Assembly (NCBI RefSeq): GCF_034007085.1
Contig: NZ_JAVERO010000010.1
Location: forward strand, 1 to 39,750
Length of the DNA stretch: 39,750 bases
From: Castellaniella sp034007085
GTDB taxonomy: Bacteria; Pseudomonadota; Gammaproteobacteria; Burkholderiales; Burkholderiaceae_B
Direction of reading: 5' to 3'
Numbering within the stretch: position 1 is the stretch's first letter; the number at the start of each line of letters is the position of its first letter. The translations under genes were made by a program, and so were the position numbers. The notes under the pieces were generated by a model. That model saw only the letters and a program-made list of their open reading frames with translations. It searched no databases and was not told the origin of the DNA. Positions 30,611 to 39,335 of this stretch are shown in pieces.

Positions 30611-31615
30611 ATGAAATTTTCGACCTCTCGTCTTGCCGCCGCCATCGGCCTGTCCCTGAGCCTGGGCCTGGCGGCCGCCACAGCCTCCGCAGCCCCCATC
30701 GTCGTCAAATTCAGCCACGTCGTGGCCGAAAACACCCCCAAGGGCCAGGGCGCGCTGAAATTCAAGGAACTGGCCGAAGCCGCGCTGCCGGGCAAGGTCG
30801 AAGTCCAGGTGTTTTCCAATTCCCAGCTCTTTGGCGACGGCAAGGAAATGGAAGCCCTGCTGCTGGGCGATGTGCAGATCATCGCCCCGTCGCTGGCGAA
30901 ATTCGATCGCTACACCAAGAAGATCCAGATCTTTGACCTGCCGTTCATGTTCGATGACATGGATGCGCTGGACCGCTTCCAGGCCAGCCCCAAGGGCCAG
31001 GAACTGCTGGATTCGATGAAATCCAAGGGCATCAAGGGCCTGGCCTACTGGCACAACGGGCTGAAACAGCTGTCCACCAACAAGGACAAGCTCACCCGCC
31101 CCGAAGACGTCAAGGGTCTGAAATTCCGCATCCAGTCCTCCGACGTGCTCGAAGCCCAGTTCCGCCAGCTGGGCGCCAATCCCCAGAAACTCGCCTTCTC
31201 CGAGGTCTACCAGGCCCTGCAGACCGGGGTGGTCGACGGGGCCGAAAACCCCTGGTCCAACATCTATTCGCAGAAATTCCACGAAGTCCAGAAGACCATC
31301 GCGGTCACCAACCACGGCGCACTGGACTACATGGTGATCACCAACGCCGGCTGGTGGGACGGCCTGCCCGAGGACGTGCGCACCGGCCTGCAGAAAGCCA
31401 TGGCGGGCGCCACGGAACACGCCAACAAACTGGCCGCCGAAATCAATGACCGCGACCGCCAGCGCATCGCCGAGGCCGGCAAGGCCAAGATCCAGACGCT
31501 GACCAAGGAAGACATCGCCGCCTGGCGCGCCGCCCTGAAGCCGGTCTGGGACAAATTCGAAGGCCAGATCGGCAAGGACATCATCGACGCCGCCGTCGCC
31601 TCGAACCAGCAATAA
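30611..31615 (+). CDS. dctP: TRAP transporter solute-binding protein, DctP family
   Basis: This is the periplasmic receptor of a tripartite ATP-independent importer, 334 residues. The signal peptide is MKFSTSRLAAAIGLSLSLGL followed by AAATASA. The mature protein starts with PIVVKFSHVVAENTPKGQGA, and the family signature KGLKFRIQSSDVLEAQFRQLGANPQ holds Arg173, which in this family binds the carboxylate of the ligand. FSEVYQALQTGVVDGAENPWSNI is the second conserved block. The combination fits the C4-dicarboxylate (DctP) subgroup, but related proteins bind other organic acids. The start has GGAG 9 nt before it; the open frame upstream is not coding. It is followed by a hairpin, then dctQ and dctM. 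Confidence 0.92.
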   Translation: MKFSTSRLAAAIGLSLSLGLAAATASAAPIVVKFSHVVAENTPKGQGALKFKELAEAALPGKVEVQVFSNSQLFGDGKEMEALLLGDVQIIAPSLAKFDRYTKKIQIFDLPFMFDDMDALDRFQASPKGQELLDSMKSKGIKGLAYWHNGLKQLSTNKDKLTRPEDVKGLKFRIQSSDVLEAQFRQLGANPQKLAFSEVYQALQTGVVDGAENPWSNIYSQKFHEVQKTIAVTNHGALDYMVITNAGWWDGLPEDVRTGLQKAMAGATEHANKLAAEINDRDRQRIAEAGKAKIQTLTKEDIAAWRAALKPVWDKFEGQIGKDIIDAAVASNQQ

Positions 31616-31642
31616 GGCACGGGACGATCCCAATGCCCAATC

Positions 31643-31664
31643 ACGGCCGCTGCACAGCGGCCGT
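31643..31664 (+). terminator. Intercistronic hairpin between dctP and dctQ
   Basis: ACGGCCGCT (31643-31651) and AGCGGCCGT (31656-31664) form a perfect 9-bp stem with a 4-nt loop followed by TTTC, 27 nt after the dctP stop. It looks like a partial terminator or 3' stabiliser, giving more receptor than membrane subunits. The rest of the 159-nt gap has no gene. Confidence 0.6.
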
Positions 31665-31774
31665 TTCACGTCCACTTTGCAGCCTGCAGGCCGCTTCGAT
31701 TCAACAGGCATGCAATGGCCCTCCGCAGGATTCATTGCATGCCCGGACGCCCCCCCTGGACCGGAGACCCTTCC

Positions 31775-32317
31775 ATGTTGAAAAAATGGCTGGAACACAT
31801 CGAGGAAGGCCTGATCGCCTTTCTCCTGGCCGCAATGACCGTGGTGACCTTTGCCCAGGTCGTGGCCCGCTACGTCTTCAACTACAGCTTCGTCTGGGCG
31901 CTGGAGCTGACCATGTTTTTCTTCGGCGCCCTGATCTTCCTGGGTATTTCCTACGGCGTGCGCGTGGGCGCGCACATCGGCGTCGATGCCCTGGTGCGCG
32001 TGCTGCCGGCGCGCCCGGCCCATGCGCTGGCCATCGCCAGCACCCTGCTGTGCATCCTGTACGCCGCCATCGTCGTCTACGGCGCCTGGATCTATGTCGA
32101 CAAGATCTACACCATCGGCATCCTGGCCCAGGACCTGCCCATCCCGCAATGGGTGCCGCGCATCGTGCTGCCCCTGGGCTATGCGCTGCTGATCTGGCGC
32201 CTGGGCGAGGTCCTGTGGAACCAGTTGCGCGGCGGCCATGCCTCGCTGCTGGGCGACGAAGTGGCCGATGCCATGAAATACCGCAGCGATGACGATTCCA
32301 AGGGAGACGCCGCATGA
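31775..32317 (+). CDS. dctQ: TRAP transporter small permease, DctQ family
   Basis: This is the small membrane subunit of the TRAP carrier, 180 residues with four helices. The N-terminal LKKWLEHIEEGLIAFLLAAMTVVTFAQVVARYVFNYSFVWALELTMFFFGALIFLG is the diagnostic DctQ stretch, with the R-Y-V-F-N turn between helices 1 and 2. The start MLKKW has GGAG 8 nt before it; the open frame upstream runs through the hairpin region and is not used. Its stop overlaps the dctM start as ATGA. Confidence 0.93.
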   Translation: MLKKWLEHIEEGLIAFLLAAMTVVTFAQVVARYVFNYSFVWALELTMFFFGALIFLGISYGVRVGAHIGVDALVRVLPARPAHALAIASTLLCILYAAIVVYGAWIYVDKIYTIGILAQDLPIPQWVPRIVLPLGYALLIWRLGEVLWNQLRGGHASLLGDEVADAMKYRSDDDSKGDAA

Positions 32318-33591
32318 CCACCACCGCGCTGTTCCTCCTGCTGTTTGTCTTCATGTTCATGGGCATGCCCGTGGCCGTGGCCCTGGGCCTGTCCTCGCTG
32401 CTGACCATCCTGGCCTTCGGCCATGATTCGCTGGCCTCGCTCTCGCTCAAGCTCTACGAGACTTCCGAGCACTTCACCCTGATGGCGATTCCGTTTTTCG
32501 TGCTGGCCGGCGCTTTCATGACCACCGGCGGCGTGGCCAAGCGCATGATCCGCTTTGCCACGGCCACGGTCGGCCACCTGCACGGCGGCCTGGCCATCGC
32601 CTCGGTGATGGCCTGCGTGCTGTTTGCCGCCGTCTCGGGGTCCTCGCCGGCCACCGTGGTGGCCGTGGGCTCGATCGTGATCGCCGGCATGGTGCGCGCC
32701 GGCTATTCGCAGTCCTTTGCCGCCGGCGTGGTCTGCAACGCCGGCACCCTGGGCATCCTGATCCCACCGTCCATCGTCCTGGTGGTCTACGGCGCGGTCA
32801 CCGAAACGTCCGTGGGCGCGCTGTTCATGGCCGGCGTCGTGCCCGGGCTGCTGCTGGGCCTGGTGCTGATGGTGGCCATCTACATCATCGCGCGCGTGCG
32901 CAACATGCCCTGCCAGCCGCGCGCCAGCGCCGGCGAGGTCCTGCGGGCCGGCCGCGATTCGATCTGGGGGCTGCTGCTGATCATCATCATCCTGGGCGGC
33001 ATCTACGGCGGGGTCTTCACTCCGACCGAAGCGGCCGCCGTGGCGGCGGTCTACGCGTTCATCATCGCGGTGTTCGTGTACCGCGACATCGGCATGCGCC
33101 AGGTGCCCGAAGTCCTGATCGATGCGGCCAAGGTGACCATCATGCTGATGTTCATCATCGCCAATGCGCTGCTGTTCGCCCACGTGCTGACCACCGAGCG
33201 CATCCCCCAGGCCATCGCCGAACAGATCATCGCCTGGGACATGAGCACCTGGCAGTTCCTGATCGTGGTCAACATCCTGCTGCTGGTGGCCGGCGCTTTC
33301 ATGGAACCGACCGGCATCATCCTGATCCTGGCCCCGATCCTGTTTCCCATCGCCACACAGATGGGCATCGATCCGGTGCACCTGGGCATCCTCATGGTGG
33401 TCAACCTGGAAATCGGCATGGTCACCCCGCCCGTCGGGCTGAACCTGTTCGTGACCGCAGGCATCACCAAGATGTCCATCGGGCAGGTCGTGCGCGCCGC
33501 ATTCCCCTGGCTGCTCCTGCTGCTGACCTATCTGGTCTTCATCACCTACGTGCCCGCCGTCAGCCTCTGGCTGCCCAAGCTGCTTGGGTAG
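32314..33591 (+). CDS. dctM: TRAP transporter large permease, DctM family
   Basis: This is the sodium-coupled transport subunit of the TRAP carrier, 425 residues with about twelve helices. Typical stretches are FVFMFMGMPVAVALGLSS, AIPFFVLAGAFMTTGGVAKRM, AAVSGSSPATVVAVGS, GILIPPSIVLVVYG, GGIYGGVFTPTEAAAVAAVYA and EIGMVTPPVGLNLFV. GGGAG precedes the ATG, which overlaps dctQ. Gene order dctP-dctQ-dctM is the standard one. It is followed after 110 bp by a chemoreceptor gene on the same strand. Confidence 0.95.
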   Translation: MTTTALFLLLFVFMFMGMPVAVALGLSSLLTILAFGHDSLASLSLKLYETSEHFTLMAIPFFVLAGAFMTTGGVAKRMIRFATATVGHLHGGLAIASVMACVLFAAVSGSSPATVVAVGSIVIAGMVRAGYSQSFAAGVVCNAGTLGILIPPSIVLVVYGAVTETSVGALFMAGVVPGLLLGLVLMVAIYIIARVRNMPCQPRASAGEVLRAGRDSIWGLLLIIIILGGIYGGVFTPTEAAAVAAVYAFIIAVFVYRDIGMRQVPEVLIDAAKVTIMLMFIIANALLFAHVLTTERIPQAIAEQIIAWDMSTWQFLIVVNILLLVAGAFMEPTGIILILAPILFPIATQMGIDPVHLGILMVVNLEIGMVTPPVGLNLFVTAGITKMSIGQVVRAAFPWLLLLLTYLVFITYVPAVSLWLPKLLG

Positions 33592-33655
33592 ATATCCCGC
33601 CGCTGCGGCGACAGACACACAGCTGTCACATGGGGCCGCCATAATCCCTGCGCCA

Positions 33656-33677
33656 GCCCGGGCCGCCAGGCCCGGGC
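33656..33677 (+). terminator. Hairpin between dctM and the chemoreceptor gene
   Basis: GCCCGGGCC (33656-33664) and GGCCCGGGC (33669-33677) form a perfect 9-bp GC stem with a 4-nt loop. It lies 65 nt after dctM and 24 nt before the next ATG. Without a U-run it may weaken read-through from the TRAP operon or shape the 5' end of the receptor mRNA. Confidence 0.45.
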
Positions 33678-33701
33678 GCTCAGATCAGAGGGATTGTCCG
33701 C

Positions 33702-35342
33702 ATGCGGATCGTGCTCACACTCAAGACCCGTTTCATCTTGTTCATGACCGTGCTGGCGCTGTGCGCCGGTCTGGTCATGGGCTCCGTCGCCCATTTGCAG
33801 CGCACGACCGACACCCTGCGCGACGCGCAGGCCGCCCGCTACCAGACCAGCCAGCTGGCCGGCTGGTACCAGGCTCAGGCGGCAGCCCTGTCCCGGGATG
33901 CCGCCGCCTTCGTCGCCAGCGAACAGCCGGAATTCGAACAGCGCCACCAGGACCACCTGGCCATTCTGGAAGGCCGCGCACCGGACGCCCGGGGCATCCA
34001 GGCCGATGCCCGCGCCCGTTTTCGTCAGGCAGGGCTCGATGAGGACGAACTGGCCCTGTTCGAGGATGCCCATGCGCGTCTGCAGGCCCTGGTCGCGACC
34101 CAGCGTGAAGCCATTGGCACGGCCAAGGGCGAATTGGATGACGGCCAGGGCGGCGTGCGCATCGCCCTGCCCAACGCGCTGCTGGCCAAGGCGCTGATTT
34201 TCAGCCAGCAATACACCCAGGCCGAAGCCGCCATCACCGCCCTGATCGATGCATTCGACAGCCGTCAGGCGCTGCGCCTGGAACACCGGGTGGAACAAGC
34301 CGCCGCCGATGGCGCCATGGCTGGCCGCATCGCCATCGGCGCAGTGCTGGCGCTGCTGCTGTGCGGCATGCTGGCCCTGCGCAGCCTGTATCGCTCGGTC
34401 AAGCGCCCGCTGGATCGAAGCGTGTTGCTGGCAGGCCACCTGGCTGCCGGCGACCTGTCCATCCCCATCGAAAGCACCGGCCGCGATGAGATGGGGCACC
34501 TGATGCACGCCCTGGAAGGAATCCGCCAGGGGCTGAACCGCACGCTTTGCCGGGTCGCGGACCATTTCGCGCACGTCAACGCCAGCGTGGACATCCTGTC
34601 ATCCGGCCAGGCGGAGGTGCTGGGCGACAGTCACGACCAATGCGCCATGGCGGCACAGATGTCCTCGGCCCTGGAAGGACTGGACGATACCGTCCGCCTG
34701 AACCATGACCGGGCAATCGAAGCGTGCCGCCTGAGCGAACAAAGCGACCGCGAGACCCGCGCCGGCGCCCACAGCGTCGCACGGCTGGCCCAGGCCATGG
34801 ACAATATCGCGCAAGGCGGCCTGCGCGTCGAGGACGCCGCACGCCAGATCGCTGACCTGGCATTCCAGACCAATATCCTCGCCCTGAACGCCGCCGTCGA
34901 GGCCGCGCACGCAGGCACCCATGGGCGCGGCTTCGCCATCGTTGCCACCGAAGTCCGGGCCCTGGCCCAGCGCTGTGACCAGACTGCCGGACTGATCCAG
35001 TCCACGATCGAAGCCGCGATCCGCGACAGCCGCCAGGGGGCCGAACTGGCCGTCGAGGCACGCGAATCCATGGACCGCGCGGTCCAGGCCACTGGCCGCA
35101 GCCGCCAAATCATGGACGAAGTCGCCGCCGCCACCGAATCCCAGGCCCAGGCCATTCACGAAACCGCGCAGGCCGCCCGCCGCCTGGAGGCAATCGGCGC
35201 GCGCGGCGCCCGGCAGGCCCAGGCCGCATCGAAAGTGGTCGCCGAACAACGATCCCGAGTCACGGACCTGAGCCGGACACTGACGCAATTCCGGCTGGAA
35301 CCGGCAAGCACCCTGGCCGACCCACCCCGGCTGGCCGCCTGA
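33702..35342 (+). CDS. Methyl-accepting chemotaxis protein
   Basis: This is a membrane chemoreceptor of 546 residues. Layout: first helix about 11-30; a periplasmic domain about 31-206, probably a helical bundle; second helix about 207-227; a HAMP region about 228-283 (LAAGDLSIPIES, GRDEMGHLMHALEGIRQGL); and the cytoplasmic signalling hairpin with its tip at about 385-412 (IADLAFQTNILALNAAVEAAHAG, then GRGFAIVATEVRALAQR). The tip is well conserved, so coupling to CheA/CheW should work. No CheR/CheB-binding pentapeptide is at the C-terminus (it ends PPRLAA). It stands directly behind the TRAP genes on the same strand, so sensing of the same ligand is a fair guess. No other chemotaxis gene is in the window. 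Confidence 0.93.
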   Translation: MRIVLTLKTRFILFMTVLALCAGLVMGSVAHLQRTTDTLRDAQAARYQTSQLAGWYQAQAAALSRDAAAFVASEQPEFEQRHQDHLAILEGRAPDARGIQADARARFRQAGLDEDELALFEDAHARLQALVATQREAIGTAKGELDDGQGGVRIALPNALLAKALIFSQQYTQAEAAITALIDAFDSRQALRLEHRVEQAAADGAMAGRIAIGAVLALLLCGMLALRSLYRSVKRPLDRSVLLAGHLAAGDLSIPIESTGRDEMGHLMHALEGIRQGLNRTLCRVADHFAHVNASVDILSSGQAEVLGDSHDQCAMAAQMSSALEGLDDTVRLNHDRAIEACRLSEQSDRETRAGAHSVARLAQAMDNIAQGGLRVEDAARQIADLAFQTNILALNAAVEAAHAGTHGRGFAIVATEVRALAQRCDQTAGLIQSTIEAAIRDSRQGAELAVEARESMDRAVQATGRSRQIMDEVAAATESQAQAIHETAQAARRLEAIGARGARQAQAASKVVAEQRSRVTDLSRTLTQFRLEPASTLADPPRLAA

Positions 35343-35373
35343 AGCCAGCGACGTGCAGCCGCCTCAGGCCGGA

Positions 35374-36501
35374 TCAAGCGCGTGCCGGGGTGCGCAGGAT
35401 CCGCACAATCCGGCGGGCCATCCCGGCAAATGTCAGCCCCCAGGCCAACAGCGCAACGTACAGGAACCCCTGGGGCAGCGCAGCGAGAAAGCCGAATCCC
35501 ATGGCATGATCCATCTGCCAGGTGCAGGCGGCATACATGCCCAGCGGAAAAACCGCCCCCCAGTACAGGGGATCGTACTGGAACGGAAAACGCTGGAATA
35601 CATAGCGCCAGATCCCCAGCAACAGCAACATGGGGATCCACCAGGTCCCGGTGGCCCAGTAAAACACCGTGAACCCCTTCAGGAAGGGCAACAGCGACAC
35701 CAGATACGGCGCCTGCGGCGCGTTCAGGATCAGCAGCGAGCCCGCCAGGGTGGAAATCGCCATGGCGCCCATATTGATCCAGTAGGGTGGCGCCAGGTCG
35801 CCGGGCGAAAAACGGAAGAACACATAGCGGTAGAAGATCAGCGACATCATCCAGATGTACAGCATCCCGCCCCAGAGCCACATCGACAGCGCCATCAAGT
35901 TCAATTCCAGCCGGAACGGCTGGCCGATGCGGGCGGCCAGCAACGCGCTGGACACCGCCAGTGACTGGGTCGCCACCACAGCCAGCAGCCAGGCGCCGCT
36001 GATCCCCTGGTCCAGCGTGGGTTTGTCCCGCTTGACGGTGAAGGCGGTGAAAATGGTGTAGGTCAGCGCAAACCACAGTGCTGCCGCCACCGCCCACAGG
36101 ACGAAACCGACCCGGACACTGTCGGTCTGCACGATGAACTGGCTTGCCAGAATTCCGGTGCCTGCCACGGTGGTGAAATAGCCCGGCCCCTTGAGGTGAT
36201 CGACCATGTCGCCAAAAAAACGGCGCGGATGGCGGCATGCACGCAACACGTACAGTACGCACAGCACCCCGTATTGCGCCACGTTCAACAGGAACAGCAG
36301 CCGCGCCACCCATGGCAAGCCCATCATCCCCGCCCCCAGCGAGACGATCCCGGTCGCCATCACCAGGCCGAAATAGGCGGGCGACAGATCCGCCAGAAAG
36401 GCGCGCCTGCCTGCCGGCGGCATCCCGCCCGTCGGGCGCAGCGCAGCCATCGCCACCGGCGCCGGGACCCGGCGTCCGTCATCCACAGCAGCCTCATCCA
36501 T
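35374..36501 (-). CDS. TDT/SLAC1-family organic-anion transporter (tellurite-resistance/dicarboxylate type)
   Basis: This is an inner-membrane protein of 375 residues with about ten helices. The family signature is at the start of the membrane part: LSPAYFGLVMATGIVSLGAGMMGLP. Further typical stretches are DHLKGPGYFTTVAGTGILASQF, DQGISGAWLLAVVATQSLAV and FQYDPLYWGAVFPLGMYAACTWQM. The family includes TehA, plant SLAC1, the malate permease Mae1 and the sulfite exporter Ssu1, so the likely cargo is an organic acid or small anion. GGAGG lies about 6 nt before the ATG. A Pro/Ala-rich cytoplasmic tail of about 38 residues precedes the first helix. It converges with the chemoreceptor gene and is divergent from prfB. 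Confidence 0.88.
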   Translation of the reverse strand: MDEAAVDDGRRVPAPVAMAALRPTGGMPPAGRRAFLADLSPAYFGLVMATGIVSLGAGMMGLPWVARLLFLLNVAQYGVLCVLYVLRACRHPRRFFGDMVDHLKGPGYFTTVAGTGILASQFIVQTDSVRVGFVLWAVAAALWFALTYTIFTAFTVKRDKPTLDQGISGAWLLAVVATQSLAVSSALLAARIGQPFRLELNLMALSMWLWGGMLYIWMMSLIFYRYVFFRFSPGDLAPPYWINMGAMAISTLAGSLLILNAPQAPYLVSLLPFLKGFTVFYWATGTWWIPMLLLLGIWRYVFQRFPFQYDPLYWGAVFPLGMYAACTWQMDHAMGFGFLAALPQGFLYVALLAWGLTFAGMARRIVRILRTPARA

Positions 36502-36553
36502 GCTTGTCCTCCTTCATGCGCTCGCGGATCCATGCCCATCCGCGTGGTCGCGT

Positions 36554-36559
36554 TAAAAT
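36554..36559 (+). promoter_or_regulatory. Candidate -10 box of prfB-lysS
   Basis: TAAAAT in the context GTTAAAATA, in the 165-bp divergent gap. A start near 36566 gives a leader of about 100 nt. No clear -35 box. The context resembles the purL box (GCTAAAATA). Confidence 0.35.
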
Positions 36560-36666
36560 ACCTGATTATCCTCAAAATCCGGCCCGGATGGCCCCCGGAA
36601 TGCGTACGCCGAACATGGTGGCGCGCCATCCGCCGCGCCGGGCAGACACCGATACAGGACGCACCC

Positions 36667-37771
36667 ATGGAAGCCGAACGCCAGAACCAGATCATTGCCC
36701 GCATCGAAGACTACACCGAGCGCCAGGAACTGCTCCGGAGGTATCTTTGACTACGATGTCAAAGCCGAACGCCTGCTCGTCGTCAACGCCGAACTGGAAA
36801 ACCCGGACGTCTGGAACGATCCGCAACATGCCCAGGAACTGGGGCGCGAAAAAAAATCCCTGGAAACCGTCGTCGGAACCCTGTCCGACCTGGAACGCGG
36901 CCTGAACGACGCCCGCGACCTGTTCGAACTGGCCAGCGCCGATGACGACGATGCCACCCTGAACGCCATCGAACAGGAATGCATCGCCCTGGGCGAACGC
37001 CTGGAAGCGCTCGAATTCCGCCGCATGTTCGACAACCCGGCCGACCCCCTGAACTGCTTCGTCGACATCCAGGCCGGCGCGGGCGGCACCGAGGCCCAGG
37101 ACTGGGCCTCCATGCTGCTGCGCCAGTATCTGCACTATGGCGAACGCAAGGACTTCAAGGCCGAAATCCTCGAAGAATCCGAAGGCGAAGTCGCCGGCAT
37201 CAAATCAGCCACCATCAAATTCGAAGGCGAATACGCCTACGGCCTGCTGCGCACCGAAACCGGCGTACACCGCCTGGTGCGCAAAAGCCCCTTCGACTCC
37301 TCGAACGGGCGGCATACCTCCTTTGCCAGCGTATTCGTCTACCCGGAAATCGACGATTCTTTCGAAATCGACATCAACCCGGCAGACCTGCGTATCGACA
37401 CCTACCGCGCCAGCGGCGCCGGCGGCCAGCACATCAACAAGACCGACTCGGCCGTGCGCATCACGCACCAGCCGACCGGCATCGTCGTGCAGTGCCAGAA
37501 CGACCGATCCCAGCACCGCAACCGCGCCGAAGCCATGCAGATGCTGAAATCACGCCTCTACGAACTGGAAATGCGCAAGCGCCTGGCCGAGCAGCAAAAA
37601 CTGGAAGACGCCAAGAGCGATGTGGGCTGGGGCCATCAGATCCGCTCCTACGTCCTGGACCAGAGCCGCATCAAGGACCTGCGCACCGGCGTGGAAATTT
37701 CCAACACCCAAAAGGTCCTGGACGGCGACCTGGACCCCTTCATCACGGCCAGCCTCAAGCAAGGCGTCTGA
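36667..37771 (+). CDS. prfB: Peptide chain release factor 2 (with programmed +1 frameshift)
   Basis: RF2 ends translation at UGA and UAA. The gene is in two frames: MEAERQNQIIARIEDY...RRYL (27 codons) stops at an in-frame TGA (36748-36750), and after skipping one T reading continues with DYDVKAERLLVVNAELE to the stop at 37771. The joined protein has 367 residues (E. coli 365). The stop-recognition motif SPF in RKSPFDSSNGRHTSF and the catalytic GGQ (residues 252-254) in SGAGGQHINKT are intact. The ATG at 36667 is supported by alignment in mind with other RF2 N-termini. RF2 controls its own level: when it is scarce, ribosomes shift; when plentiful, they stop. lysS follows after 16 nt, the same pair as in E. 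coli. Confidence 0.97.
36737..36751 (+). promoter_or_regulatory. RF2 programmed +1 frameshift site
   Basis: GGAGG (36737-36741), a 3-nt spacer TAT, then CTT-TGA-C (36745-36751). The internal Shine-Dalgarno at this exact distance and the slippery CTT before TGA-C match the classical RF2 site. The shift makes CTT-(T)-GAC. Confidence 0.95.
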
Positions 37772-37787
37772 CTCCCATCACCAAGAC

Positions 37788-39302
37788 ATGACTTCGACCG
37801 ACACCCAAGTACCCGACGAGAACCGCCTGATCGCCGAGCGCCGCGCCAAACTCGATGCGCTGCGCCAGGCGGGCCCCGCCTACCCCAACGACTTCCGCCC
37901 CGATGCCCATGCCGCCGACCTACACAGCGAATGCGGCGCACTGGACGAGGATGCGCTGCAGGCCCTGGGCCGGCGTGCCCGCGTGGCCGGGCGCATGATG
38001 CTCAAGCGCATCATGGGCAAGGCCAGTTTCGCGACCTTGCAGGACGCCACGGGCCGCCTGCAGCTGTACCTGGACCGGAGCGTACTGGGCGACGAAGCCT
38101 ACGCCGCCTTCAAGTCCTGGGATATCGGCGACATCGTCGGCGCCGAGGGCGAGGTGTTCAAGACGCGCAAGGGCGAACTGTCGCTGCGCGTGCAGTCCTT
38201 GCGCCTGCTGTCGAAATCCCTGCGCCCCCTGCCCGACAAATTCCACGGCCTCGCCGACCAGGAACTGCGCTACCGCCAGCGCTATGTGGACCTGATCATG
38301 ACCGAGGCCACGCGCGAGACGTTCCTGACCCGCAGCCGCATCATCACCGCAATCCGTCAGTTGATGTCGGCAGCCGGCTTCCTCGAAGTCGAAACCCCGA
38401 TGCTGCATCCCATTCCCGGCGGCGCGGCGGCCAAACCCTTCATCACCCACCACAATGCGCTGGACATGGACATGTACCTGCGCATCGCGCCGGAACTGTA
38501 TCTGAAGCGCCTGATCGTGGGCGGCTTCGAGCGGGTTTTCGAAATCAACCGCAATTTCCGCAACGAGGGCGTCAGCCCGCGCCACAACCCGGAATTCACG
38601 ATGATGGAATTCTATGCGGCGTATACGGATTACCGCTGGCTGATGGACTACACCGAAACCCTGATCCGCGAGACCGCGCGGCAGGTGTGCGGCACCACCC
38701 GCCTGGACTATCAGGGTCAGCCCCTGGATCTGGAACGGCCCTTTGATCGGCTGACCATCGTCGAGGCCATTCTGAAACACGCCCCGGACTACACCTCTGC
38801 CCAGTTGCAGGACACGAGCTGGCTGCGCGGCGAACTGCGCCGCCTGGGGGCGGACGTGGACGGCCCGGTCCTGGCCCACGCCGGGCTGGGCGCGCTGCAA
38901 TTGGCGCTGTTCGAGGAAACCGCCGAAGCCAGGCTCTGGCACCCCACTTTCATCATCGACTATCCCGTGGAAGTATCCCCGCTGGCGCGGGCTTCCGACA
39001 CCCAGGCCGACATCACGGAACGCTTCGAACTGTTCGCCTGCGGGCGCGAGATCGCCAACGGTTTTTCCGAGCTCAACGACCCCGAGGACCAGGCCGCGCG
39101 CTTCCAGGCCCAGGTGGCCGCCAAGGACGCCGGCGACGAGGAAGCCATGTACTACGACGCGGACTACGTGCGCGCCCTGGAATACGGCATGCCCCCCACG
39201 GGGGGGTGCGGCATCGGCATCGACCGCCTGGTCATGATGCTGACCGACAGCCCCAATATCCGCGACGTGATCCTGTTCCCGCACCTGCGGCGCGAGGACT
39301 GA
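37788..39302 (+). CDS. lysS: Lysyl-tRNA synthetase, class II
   Basis: LysRS charges tRNA-Lys. The protein has 504 residues, close to E. coli LysS (505). It has the N-terminal OB-fold anticodon-binding domain (VAGRMMLKRIMGKASFATLQDATGRLQLYL) and the class II core: motif 1 around FLEVETPMLHPIPGGAAAKPF, motif 2 FRNEGVSPRHNPEFTMMEFY, motif 3 GCGIGIDRLVMMLT. The start MTSTDTQVPDENRL is chosen because it is the first ATG after the prfB stop and fits the family; the Shine-Dalgarno is weak. It is co-transcribed with prfB (16 nt apart) and converges with iscA. Confidence 0.97.
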   Translation: MTSTDTQVPDENRLIAERRAKLDALRQAGPAYPNDFRPDAHAADLHSECGALDEDALQALGRRARVAGRMMLKRIMGKASFATLQDATGRLQLYLDRSVLGDEAYAAFKSWDIGDIVGAEGEVFKTRKGELSLRVQSLRLLSKSLRPLPDKFHGLADQELRYRQRYVDLIMTEATRETFLTRSRIITAIRQLMSAAGFLEVETPMLHPIPGGAAAKPFITHHNALDMDMYLRIAPELYLKRLIVGGFERVFEINRNFRNEGVSPRHNPEFTMMEFYAAYTDYRWLMDYTETLIRETARQVCGTTRLDYQGQPLDLERPFDRLTIVEAILKHAPDYTSAQLQDTSWLRGELRRLGADVDGPVLAHAGLGALQLALFEETAEARLWHPTFIIDYPVEVSPLARASDTQADITERFELFACGREIANGFSELNDPEDQAARFQAQVAAKDAGDEEAMYYDADYVRALEYGMPPTGGCGIGIDRLVMMLTDSPNIRDVILFPHLRRED

Positions 39303-39335
39303 ATCCCCCCAAAAAAGGCCCGCTTGCCGCCCGCT

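Noticed and set aside
39311..39335. T-run after a GC-rich stretch behind iscA, as a rho-independent terminator
   Set aside because: The minus strand reads a GC stretch followed by six Ts, but no stem of more than about 3 bp can be formed from the GC part.
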